Assembly: GCA_020205615.1 (NCBI GenBank)
Contig: CM035162.1
Coordinates: 30,296,681 to 30,360,680, forward strand
From: Panax quinquefolius
Taxonomy: Eukaryota; Streptophyta; Magnoliopsida; Apiales; Araliaceae
Direction: 5' to 3'
DNA: 64,000 nucleotides
Numbering within the stretch: the stretch's first letter is position 1; each line of letters starts with the position of its first letter. This document shows, piece by piece, positions 22,427 through 32,966 of this stretch. Position numbers and translations under genes: made by a program. A model generated the notes under the pieces. It was not told the DNA's origin and searched no databases. It worked only from the letters and a program-made list of their open reading frames with translations.

Positions 22427-22597
22427 GGGATATGATCCCTGGCTAAGATGTGAGACTAGAACTAGGAGGGGAGAGACGGGGAATTCCTTCGCTAGTATGA
22501 CCTACTTAAATTTATTTTGTATTTAAATTGGTTCGTCAGAGTTTAGAGATAATATTTTACATGTCAACTAACCTTTATTTTGTGGCAGTATCTAAAA

Positions 22598-22676
22598 ATG
22601 ACATCCGATAATGTTGAGAATAACAATGCAGCACAAGAGACCGTTGAGTCTCCACATATCAATAATCAGGATAATG
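22598..22676 (+). pseudogene. Gypsy gag, N-terminal part (split by copia insertion)
   Basis: ATG 22598 opens MTSDNVENNNAAQETVESPH then INNQDN. The type-A internal regions begin with a similar peptide (MAAENVNNGLNETV... TNQDNVM), so this start is conserved between the two families. After 79 bp the frame is interrupted by the copia element; it resumes at 32179. The final TAATG (22672-22676) is the duplicated target. Confidence 0.8.
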
Positions 22677-24543
22677 TATTAGGTTTTATGAAAATCAAAG
22701 TAGCAATCAAATTGCAAAAATAGCGGAAGCGAAATAAAATCAGATTTTAAAAATTTTCACAAACCAATTACCCGGATCATCCTTTATGCATATTATTAAT
22801 TAAAGGAAGAATAAGTAATTATGAAATCATACCCTTGTAGAAACGAAGCTTCCTCGTGCACGAAGTTCACCTCCTACTTCTCCATGATCTCCTCAATCTC
22901 CTGGTAGATTCCTTCCTTTGATCAATGTAAGCCACCCAAGTGTATGGCCTCTATAGGTGATCCACCAAAGAAGAAGAATTTTCAAGAAGAAGGGGTATTG
23001 GCTCAAACCCTAATTTTTCCTATCTGTATAGAAAAAGGAGGTGTACTCTCCAACTCTAGGAATTACGTATATTAGATATCTGATATAAAACTCATCTTAT
23101 AAAGATATCATGTAACCCTATTTTAATTAAAATAAGGTATTATTTATTTAATTAAACTCTTTTAATTAAATGGGCTCCCTAATCCTATTAGGGGTAATTA
23201 ATTAAACTCCTTTAACTAATTTTCTTTCCTAATCCAATTAGGAATAAATGAGAGTACTTATATTAAATTAATTCCTAAACCTTTTAGAAATTAAAATAAT
23301 AATAATTGTAATAATATTAATAAGACTCCTCTTATTAATTTATATTTAATATTTCTAAAATATTAAATAATAAATATTAAGCTATTTAATTTATTCTATC
23401 ACCATAGATTAAATTAAATATACTTAACATATTATTACAATTATGCCATTAACTTCTTAAATAATTATTCTTCCTTTTATGGTGTGACCCTTTAGGTTCT
23501 CCATATTAAACCTATTTGTGAATAAATCAATTAGAACAATTCTAATCTCATTTAAATAAATAAATTAAACAAATAATTTATTTAAATAAATAATATTTAT
23601 TCTACAATAGGGATAAGCCTCCTAAATGATCAACGACTTTCCGTAGATAATATAGATTTCAACATTAATCATAAAAGAACCTTTGAGTAAATAGTTACCG
23701 CACAATTCAATCCTTCCACCATACAATGTCCCAATTAAATATAAGACATGGAATTACTGTCAAGTCTTATTTTATTTAATTATATATTTTTCAATTACTA
23801 AATGCACAACTCCTAATGAATGCAAATTAGAAACTAGTTTCTAATTTCATTTCACCTTGGCCAAGGATTCCTGGGTTGTCATTTATCGAATCACATAGGA
23901 CATTTCTCCTTTTACTAGAAGTGGTAGATTCTTTATCGATCATTCATTATCTTCATATATAACTTATTACACCCAAGCATACCCTTTGATATACTCTAAG
24001 AGTCTTAAGGAATAAGTCAAAGTGTAATTCATTATATATAAGATACTATGATGATCTCAAGTCTAAGGATCATTTGTAGACTACTATCACTACAGAATTC
24101 CTATCGACAGTAAGTAAAACTCCATTAGGTATTCCTTAATGAGTCACGCTCAAAGGAACTTATTCTCTAATAAGCACCTACATACTTGTTTTAGTGTTCC
24201 ACACAAATGATCACGAGATCAATCATCCTCATCCAATGAGCAAAGTTAACGTATGTACCAAATCTATCCTGGATTCACTAATCCCCAATTTAGTAATCCA
24301 ATGATTGGGAACTATTTTAGTTTTAAGCTTTCTAAGAATTTAGATCTCATTAGAATGATCATCATCATTATTCTAAAAGCGTTGCTTAAAAATATGGGTT
24401 TATCACATATTATTAAAACATCACCATGTAGATAATAAATGCCTTTAATAAATAATTCTTTTATTAATAAATAAATAAGATTGATTACACAAAGATATGC
24501 TTTATCATCATACATGATCGGGCTTCTATGAATAATACTTTCA
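22677..24543 (-). mobile_element. copia 3' LTR (left end on + strand)
   Basis: 1867 bp, matching 30312-32173 almost throughout. The left terminus reads 'tattaggtttt', where the other LTR has 'tgttaggtttt', so one terminal TG/CA dinucleotide is mutated. The right terminus is 'aatactttca'. Open frames inside it, such as 24253-24435, are not genes. Confidence 0.92.
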
Positions 24544-24555
24544 ATCTCCCACTTG
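24544..24555 (-). other. copia polypurine tract
   Basis: On the minus strand 'caagtgggagat' directly abuts the LTR start 'tgaaagtatt'. It is typical of plant copia elements ('gtgcaagtgggagat'). Confidence 0.85.
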
Positions 24556-24557
24556 CA

Positions 24558-25202
24558 CTAAAGCCAATCGCCGTGGTATCTCATACCCATCTTCTCTAAG
24601 TGACGATCAAACCGCCGTTGTGTTAACGCTTTAGTAAATGGATCTGCAATATTGTCTTGAGAGTCCACACGCCTAGGGTGACGCTCTCTTTCAATGATCT
24701 CTCTGATCAAATGAAATCGCCGCAACACGTGTTTGGATTTCGATGAGACACGGTTCCTTAGCTTGCATGCAATGCCTCCAAAGGTGTCACGTAATAAAGG
24801 CACCGGTCCTTTAATGCTAGAACCACACCAAGTTCTAAAGAATGAACTTCTTCATCCAAACAGCTTCCTTTGCGCCTTCACTTGCAGCCTATACTACTCG
24901 CCTCATCATCGAATCAAGAATCGTTTTATCGCTTGGAACTTTTCCAACTCATCGCTACCACCGCTTAAGGTAAACACATACCTCAAACGGATTTATCATC
25001 ATCTTGGTCTGTTTTGAAAACTTGAGTCTGTGAAGCCCTCTAGTTTTAATTCGGACCCACCGTAGACAAGAAATACATCCTTAGTTCTTCTTAAGTACTT
25101 TAGGATATTTTTCACTACCTTCCAGTGTTCTTCTCCTGGATTCGACTGATATCTGCTTGTTACACTAAGTGCATGAGAGACATCTGGTCTAGTATATATC
25201 AT
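24558..25202 (-). pseudogene. copia RNase H region
   Basis: The minus strand shows MIYTRPDVSHALSVTSRYQS and NPGEEHWKVVKNILKYLRRT (RT/RNase H junction), then in other frames an RNase H piece ending VDSQDNIADPFTKAL. These are the standard C-terminal motifs of copia pol. At least two frame changes separate the parts. RNase H removes the RNA strand during reverse transcription. Confidence 0.85.
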
Positions 25203-26093
25203 ACCGCATACATGATAGATCCTATTCTTTGAGCATAAGGAATCTTATTCATACGGTTTCTCTCCTCAGGTGTCTTTGGGGCTTGTTTCTTGGAGAGATG
25301 TATTCCATGGCTCATCGGCATGAGACCTCTTTTGGAATCTTCCATGCTAAACCTTTTTAGCATCAAGTCAATGTACGTTCCTTGGGACAAGCCAAGCATC
25401 CTATTAGATCTATCTCTATAGATCTTTATCCCCAAAATATAGGATGCTTCTCCCAAGTCCTTCATGGAGAAGTGTTTAGATAACCAGATTTTAATTGATT
25501 GCAGCATAGGAATATCATTCCCTATCAGTAATATATCATCAACATATAATACAAGGAATGAAACAACGCTCCCACTAACCTTCTTGTACACACATGGTTC
25601 ATTCTCATTTTTGATAAAATCAAACTCTTTGATTGTCTCATCAAAACGGATGTTCCACCCACGGAAGCTTGCTTTAATCCATAAATGGATCGTTGAAGCT
25701 TATAAACTTGATTTGTTCCAACCTTTGAAACAAATCCTCCGGTTGTGTCATATACACATCCTCCTCAAGTTTCCCATTGAGGAAGGCCGCTTTCACGTCC
25801 ATCCGCCAGATTTCAGTAGTCATGGTAAAGTTTCACAATCGCAAGCAAAATCCGAATGGACTTGAGCATTGCTTCTTTGGTGAGAAGGTTTCGCCATAGT
25901 CAACTCCTTGTCTTTGTTTGAAACCTTTTGCAACCAGTCGGGACTTATAGATCTCTACCTTGCCGTCTGCTCCAGTCTTTCTTTTAAAAACCCATTTACA
26001 CCCAATAGGCTTAATGCCTTCAAAAGGTGAGACCAAAGTCCATACTTGGTTCTCATACATGGAGTCCATCTCGATTTCATGGCTTCTTGCCAC
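25199..26093 (-). pseudogene. copia reverse transcriptase (RVT_2)
   Basis: The N-terminal part reads WVFKRKTGADGKVEIYKSRL and VAKGFKQRQGVDYGETFSP. The catalytic part reads FLVLYVDDILLIGND with an intact YVDD, then MKDLGEASYILGIKIYRDR. These are the signature blocks of copia RT, in order. A frame break near 25600-25840 separates the two halves, so no full-length enzyme can be made. RT copies the element RNA into DNA in the cytoplasmic particle. Confidence 0.92.
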
Positions 26094-26558
26094 TTCTCCG
26101 AGTCTTTACTACTCATAGCCCTGCTCGTAATTCAATGGATCATCATCATTTATGATGCGCACCTCATTGTCATCTTCTATGACAAGTCCATACCTGTCTC
26201 TGTATCTTTGGTACTCTTCCGTTCTGAATAGGTGTGGTATGTATGAATCTCTACTTGGTTAGGTACCTCACTTTGATCCATAGTATTTTGTGGTTCTTGA
26301 ACCTCTTCAAGATATATCTTACTCCCAATCGACCCTTTCAAGGATAAACTCCTTTTCCAAGAAGGCGGCATGTTTCGCGACAAACACCTTTTGATCACTT
26401 GGATGATAGAAATAATACCCGATGTTTCTTTAGGTATCCCACAAATCTACATTTGTCGATTTAGTCTGCAGCTTTATCGCTTTTCAAACTTTTTGACATA
26501 AGTCGGACAACCCCAAGTCTTAACATGCTTAAGATTTGGTTTCCTCCCCGCCCATAAC

Positions 26559-27071
26559 TCATATATGGGGTCTTGGGACGGATTTTGTAGGTACCTTGTT
26601 AAGTAGGTATGCACGTGACTCTAGGCATATCCCGTAAGAAACCGGAAGGTCGGTAAAGCTCATCATAGATCGAACCATGTCCAACAATGTTCGATTTCTC
26701 CTTTCAGATACACCATTCATCTCATGGGCCCCGGTGGAGTCCATTGTGAGATTATACCATTTTCTTTGAGACAATTGAGAAACTCACCACTTAAGTATTC
26801 TCCTCCTCGATCGATCAAGAATCTTAATACTCTTACCAGTTGCTTCTCAACTTCACTTCAACTCTTTGAACTTTTCAAATGATTCAGATTTGTATTTCAT
26901 TAAATACACATATCCAAATCTTGAGTGGTCGCGGTGAATGTAATAAAATAAGAATACCCTCCTCGTATGGTTAGTTGTCATAGGTCCACATACATCCGTG
27001 TGTACCAACGTTAACAACTCAGAACTCTCTTTCTCCTTTTCCACTAAAAGGGATTTATTCATTTTACCCAT
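26559..27071 (-). pseudogene. copia integrase core
   Basis: Minus strand: LLTLVHTDVCGPM holds the first catalytic Asp block, followed by FLFYYIHRDHSRFGYVYLMK. A second frame gives NGVSERRNRTLLDMVRSMMS, which contains the catalytic Glu block of the DDE core. Parts between are in other frames. 26094-26558 continues with the less conserved integrase C-terminal/RT linker in broken frames. Confidence 0.88.
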
Positions 27072-27081
27072 GAGACAAGAT

Positions 27082-27640
27082 TCACAGTTGGATATGATTC
27101 ATAATCGATAGCTCTAGAGAGCCCATCTTTATGCAACTTGGATAATCTTGTTTCATTAATACGACCGAGTCTCTAATGGCTGCATATGAAGGTATAATTA
27201 ACATCATCTTTTTCCTTTTCTTAGTTTGTTCAATTTGAAATATATTTTCATGCAAGTCAAGTATATAAAGTCCATTTCGCAAATTATCAACACCATATAA
27301 AACATTATCATTATAAATAGAATAACCGCTGTTCTTTATTATAATATTAAAACCATCCATATCCAATACAGAGATAAAAATAATGTTTCTAATGATATTT
27401 GGAACAAAATAACAATTATTTAAATTAATGAACTTGCTCGTAGCGGTCTTTAAACAATAAGTCCTACAAAATGTCAATGCAAAGAACCTTTGCTCCATTT
27501 CCCACTCGTAGGACGACCTTATCCTTATCGACTTTCTACTTGACCACCTCGATATTATTACATATGTGAGAACCACATCCCAGATCCAATACCCAAGTAG
27601 AAGATTGACTTTCGAGAAAAATTAATTTCAATCATAAACA
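27082..27640 (-). pseudogene. copia protease and gag-pre-integrase region
   Basis: Around 27550-27610 the minus strand encodes STWVLDLGCGSHICNNIE, the copia aspartic-protease active-site block (usually W-x-L-D-S/T-G-C/A-S-x-H). Here the D-S/T-G triad reads D-L-G, a change in a catalytic neighbour. Downstream a long frame (27082-27576) covers the protease C-terminus and the gag-pre-integrase segment. Confidence 0.8.
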
Positions 27641-27648
27641 AACCTTGA

Positions 27649-28510
27649 TTAGGATTCAAGCTTCCAAGCTTCTTCCGCTTTTGTTCTGCGAGATAATCCT
27701 TGCGCCTCCTCTTCCAGTGACTTCGGCTTATTGCAATGGAAGCAAATTCCTTTGCTAGCTGGATCAGGTTTCTTTTGATCCTTCACTTTCGCCTTTTCCT
27801 TAGCCTTCTTGGATTTCTTCTTTTCAAAAGATACCTTGGGCCTCTTCCTTTTCTTGGAAGAATCATCCACCAGTAAGACATGGTTCTTCTTGGATGGGAA
27901 GTGACCTTCGTGATTTTCAACATGTTAAGTAATTCGTGCAAGTCGACATCCAACTTATTCATGTGAAAATTCACAACAAATTGTGAGAAGGTGTCCGGGA
28001 GTGACCGCAAGACTAAATCTTGACTCAACTCCCCATCCACGACGAACCCAAGTCATCCAAGACGCTTCAATCGATTGATCATCTTTAGGACATGAGTCTC
28101 AATGGTAGTGCCCTCGGTCATCCGAGATCTAAGAGCTCCTTAGATATTTCATATCTAGCAATCCTACTTTGCTCACCATACAACTCTCGAAGGTGCGATG
28201 AAGATAAGAGGAGCATCCATGTTTTCATCTTTGACGTTGAAGCTCGTTACTCATGGATGCGAGCATGATGCATCGAGCCACAGAATGCATCATCTTGCCA
28301 CTTTGCTTAAAAGTAGCAATCTCTTCCTCGGAGGTCGCCTCGCAACTTTTGCAGTATCGGGCGAATTTAGGACATAAGAAATCCTTTCAAAGATGAGAAC
28401 AATTCTCGATTCCTTAACCAAATCCGTGTAGTTCGGTCCGACCGGTTTGTTAAGATCAAGTATGCTACGCTGATGAAATTAGTGAATGTGACATTTTCAA
28501 AATTCTGCAT
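27649..28510 (-). pseudogene. copia gag
   Basis: A probable ATG at 28510 (MQNFENVTFTNF...) is followed by broken frames that include MHSVARCIMLASMSNELQ, LVLRSLPDTFSQFVVNFHMN and a CCHC-like segment GICFHCNKPKSLEEEAQG whose spacing is damaged. The motif order matches copia gag (capsid, then zinc knuckle). Gag forms the virus-like particle and binds element RNA. Several frameshifts make it non-functional. Confidence 0.8.
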
Positions 28511-29815
28511 GTAAAAAGACAATATTTTAGCAAACATTCATTTAATTAATTACCAAAATAAATTAGGTCTTATTTTATATTGGTATCTCCCACTATTTTC
28601 TTCAAACTATATTACCCTCATTTATATAGTTCGAAGAAAATCTAATTAAAGTTTTTTGCTAGTGAGAATAAGGATCCCATTTCAAATATATATAGCCTTG
28701 TGGTGACACAACAAACTATATATAAATAAATAGGTAGACAACTCCTTATCAATTACATCAACATGTAACTCCTTATGTTTTGCCTCTTAGATTATTTTGA
28801 TCAAGTGGTGGCACATCCGAATCAAAATTATCTAAGTTAAGTCCAACCTAGCACTTCCATATATTCAAAAAAGAAAAATATCGCCCTTGTGGTGACACAA
28901 CAAAACAATATTGTTCAATTTTCTTTATAAGCATCAAATGTGATAAATTAACATCTTAAATACTTAATACGTGCCTTGTGGTGACACAACAAACTCATAT
29001 TAAATATTTAATACTCTATTAATTTTATCATACTAGAAAGCTGACGTTCGATATTCTAAATATCTTTGAGCGCTTAAGACTTAATATATAAAAAACTTTG
29101 AGGGATTTGTTATTATTTGTCTCATCTTGTTTAAGCGCGCATGCAAATATATATATAAAATACGCGTCGTATTATTAAACATACGAAGCATGTTTTCATA
29201 ATATATAATATATATAATACTAGCATGCACATATAGAATACTATATTCTACCCGGATTGATTATGGACTTTTATTCTAGTTTGGTTCACTAGAGCCACCA
29301 AGTGAACCAAAAGGTCAAACCCTAGGGTGCAAAGAATAAACATTTAAATATAACTATTACATTTAAACCCAGGCTCCATTACAAATCGGGTCTTTTAAGC
29401 TCCTTTTGCTTCTTGATCCTCGGTTCTTCGAAAAATTATAACTAGTCCTATTACATAAACTATTTAATTTAAATAGAAACCTTGATCAGCAGTCAAGGGG
29501 AAGTACATAGGAGAGAGATAGAATTTACATCAAGAAGAAAACCGGAAAAAAGGCAAATGCACGAGACCCCATTTAATAAAAACCCATTCATTCAAACATC
29601 CAACCAAAATAAATCCAATCACATTGGTCAATTGTCCATAATCAATCCCATTTATTATCATACATATCATCATATGTATCAATAAATAAAATCATTCCAT
29701 ATATATATAAGTATCATTTAATGGGCAATTTTATGTTGCATGAAATCCAATTTCAAGATTAAAATAAACTCTTTTATTTTAATTATAAAATTATTAAGAT
29801 TAATATATATATATA

Positions 29816-29847
<32 letters not shown>

Positions 29848-30297
29848 GCTTATAGCACCTCTTGTCCAGAATTCTTTTTTTTATGCACCACGTTGACCGA
29901 GGATCAAGGATTGTTACAAATCAGGTCCTGCCGTTTTGTAATAAAGTAGGACTTTTTATAAGTACTAATATATTTATAAGTACTAATATTAAAGGAATCC
30001 TCATGTAATCATATTACAGCACTGCCACACGGATTTCTTCAAAAAATTGACATGCACGGACAGCAGGTTAACGTGATTTACAAAAAAAAAAAATATGATT
30101 TCCGTGAATTGCAGTGACATCAATATCATCCACGGAATAAAAGTTTTTTCCGAAAATCTTTTCGGCAAATAATATATATATATATTTTTTTTCATAAAAT
30201 AATAATTTTATACAACAATTTATGCCCAATAAATTATTCAAAATACATACCCATACATATATGGAATCAAAATAATTAATAATTCGCATAAAGTTTG
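28511..30297 (-). other. copia 5' untranslated leader
   Basis: About 1.8 kb between PBS and gag start, AT-rich, with no supported ORF. It contains three copies of a 20-bp hairpin-like word (28696, 28885, 28974), a (TA)n tract at 29817-29847 and several other AT runs. Confidence 0.75.
28696..28993 (-). repeat. Three copies of 'ttgtggtgacacaacaaa' in the copia leader
   Basis: 'ccttgtggtgacacaacaaa' is found unchanged at 28696-28715, 28885-28904 and 28974-28993. Each copy contains the inverted halves TTGTG and CACAA around GTGA-like loop bases, so the RNA could form a short stem-loop. Spacing is 189 and 89 bp, with unrelated sequence between. Confidence 0.9.
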
Positions 30298-30311
30298 GCT
30301 CATGATACCAC
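30298..30311 (-). other. copia primer-binding site
   Basis: The minus strand reads 'tggtatcatgagcc' next to the 5' LTR end 'aacctaaca'. It is an initiator-Met tRNA type PBS used by many plant copia elements. Confidence 0.85.
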
Positions 30312-32173
30312 TGTTAGGTTTTATGAAAATCAAAGTAGCAATTAAATTGCAAAAATAGCGGAAGCGAAATAAAATCAGATTTTAAAAATTTTCACAAACC
30401 AATTACCCGGATCATCCTTTATGCATATTATTAATTAAAGGAAGAATAAGAAATTATGAAATCATACCCTTGTAGAAACGAAGCTTCCTCGTGTGCGAGT
30501 TCACCTCCTACTTCTCCATGATCTCCTTGAATCTCCGGGTAGATTCCTTTCTTTGATCAATGTAAGCCACCCAAGTGTATGGCCTCTATAGGTGATCCAC
30601 CAAAGAAGAAGAATTTTCAAGAAGAAGGGTATTGCTCAAACCCTAATTTTTCCTATCTGTATAGAAAAAGGAGGCGTACTTCTCCAACTCTAGGAATTAC
30701 GATATTAGATATCCGATATAAGACTCTCTTATAAAGATATCATGTAACCCTATTTTAATTAAAATAAGGTATTATTTATTTAATTAAACTCTTTTAATTA
30801 AATGGGCTCCTAATCCTATTAGGGGTAATTAATTAAACTCCTTTAACTAATTTTCTTTCCTAATCCAATTAGGAATAAATGAAGTACTTATATTAAATTA
30901 ATTCCTAAACCTTTTAGAAATTAAAATAATAATAATTGTAATAATATTAATAAGACTCTCTTATTAATTTATATTTAATATTTCTAAAATATTAAATAAT
31001 AAATATTAAGCTATTTAATTTATTCTATCACCATAGATTAAATTAAATATACTTAACATATTATTACAATTATGCCATTAACTTCTTAAATAATTATTCT
31101 TCCTTTTATGGTGTGACCCTTTAGGTTCTCTATATTAAATCGGTTATGAATAAATCAATTAGAACAATTCTAATCTCATTTAAATAAATAAATTAAACAA
31201 ATAATTTATTTAAATAAATAATATTTATTCTACAATAGGGATAAGCCTCTCCCTAATGATCAACGACTTTCCGTATAATATAGATTTCAACATTAATCAT
31301 AAAAGAACCTTTGAGTAAATAGTTACCGCATAAATTCAATCCTTCCACCATACAATGTCCCAATTAAATATAAGACATGGAATTACTGTCAAGTCTTATT
31401 TTATTTAATTATATGTATTTCGATTCCTAAATGCACAACTCTAATGAATGCAAATTAGAAACTACTTTCTAATTTCATTTCCACTTTAACCAAGGATTCT
31501 GGGTTGTCATTTATCGAATCACATAGGATATTTCTCCTTTTACTAGAAGTGGTAGATTCTTTATTGATCATTCATTATCTTCATATATAACTTATTACAC
31601 CCAAGCATACCCTTTGATATACTCTAAGAGTCTTAAGGAATAAGTCAAAGTGTAATTCATTATATATAAGATACTATGATGATCTCAAGTCTAAGGATCA
31701 TTTGTACTTACTACTCATCACTACAGAATTTCTATTGACAGTAAGTAAAACTCCATTAGGTATTCCTTAGCGAGTCACGTTCAAATGAACTTATTCTCTA
31801 ATAAGCACCTACATACTTGCTTTTAGTGTCTCCACACAAATGATCATGAGATCAATCATCCTCATCCAATGAAAGCAAGAACGCGTATGTACCAATCTAT
31901 CCGGATTCACTAATCCCCAATTTAGTAATCCAATGATTGGGAACTATTTTAGTTTTAAGTTTTCTAAGAATTTAGATCTCATTAGAATGATCATCATCAT
32001 TATTCTAAAAGCGTTGCTTAAAACTATGGGTTTATCACATATTATTAAAACAACACCATATAGATAATAAATGCCTTTAATAAATAATTCATTTATTAAT
32101 AAATAAATAAGATTGATTACACATTATATGCTTTATCATCATACATGATTGGCTTGTATGCATAATACTTTCA
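30312..32173 (-). mobile_element. copia 5' LTR (right end on + strand)
   Basis: 1862 bp with termini 'tgttaggtttt' and 'aatactttca'. It is followed by the target duplication TAATG (32174-32178). It carries the element promoter on the minus strand. Confidence 0.92.
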
Positions 32174-32178
32174 TAATG

Positions 32179-32966
32179 TGCATCAGGAAGGCGACAATCC
32201 TCATGCAAACAACAACACGGACCAAATGATGAATGATGGATTGTTAAGAGGCTTTATGCAATTCATGCAAACATCAGGCGAGAGCGGCTCCTGTCCAAAA
32301 TATAGGTGGAAACACTGAAAACTCTCGGACGGTCACCGCTAAACAGTTCAAGGAAGCTGGGACCACCGGAGTTTATTGGAGAGCCAAAATCACTTAAGGC
32401 GGAAGCATGGATAAAGTAGATCACCAAGATATTTGATGTCTTGGGATGCTCCGAGGAGCAAAAGGTTCCCTTCACCACCTCTATATTGCGTGAAGAGACA
32501 GATTACTGGTGGGAATCTGTAAAACCTACCCAGCCTGACGCACTCAAGATGTCTTGGGAGAAGTTCCAAGATCTATTCAACGACAAGTACTTTCCCGAGA
32601 GTATTCATCACATGAAAGTAGTGGAGTTTATCAAATTGGAACAAAACAATATGACCGTGTCGCAATACGAGGCTAAATTTGCGGAGTTATCCCGGTTTGC
32701 ATCCCATTTGGTCGATAATGAGGAGCGAATGACGCGATTGTTTTTAAGAGGTTTGAAACCGGAGATACGCCAATATCTTATTTCTCATAAACCGTGTTTT
32801 GTACTCGGATGTTGTAAATAGGGCTCGATTATTGGAGTGCGAGAACGAGTCAACGAAGAGAAAGCGGTAAATGACAACATGAAAATACCAGTGGTATCAG
32901 TCATCGAAACGGTGACAACAAACGTGGAAGGAATCAATATGCCAGAAATGGTAACCACTTAGGTAA
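32179..32966 (+). pseudogene. Gypsy gag, main part (Retrotrans_gag)
   Basis: Continues the frame of 22598-22676 with VHQEGDNPHANNNTDQMMND. After a frameshift it reads LGPPEFIGEPKSLKAEAWIK, a stop where Gln is expected, then a clean frame to 32821 with WWESVKPTQPDALKMSWEKF, YFPESIHHMKVVEFIKLEQN, MTVSQYEAKFAELSRFASHL and FLRGLKPEIRQYL. That is the capsid-type gag domain of plant Ty3/gypsy elements. After 32821 another shift leads into a basic Asn/Gly/Arg-rich stretch that should precede the zinc knuckle. It is cut at about 32966 by type-A LTR sequence. The product would be a structural particle protein. Confidence 0.9.

Larger units (their letters stand above)
22677..32173 (-). mobile_element. 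Complete Ty1/copia retrotransposon, mutated
   Basis: 9497 bp with two nearly identical LTRs (22677-24543 and 30312-32173) and a minus-strand gag-pol. Read in element direction: 5' LTR, PBS 'tggtatcatgagcc', a 1.8-kb leader, gag, protease, integrase, RT, RNase H, PPT 'caagtgggagat', 3' LTR. Integrase before RT is the Ty1/copia order. The flanking TAATG at 22672-22676 and 32174-32178 is the 5-bp target duplication, and removing the element rejoins the gypsy gag. Coding sequence is broken by many stops and frameshifts, so it is not autonomous. LTR similarity points to a fairly recent insertion compared with its host element. Confidence 0.93.
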
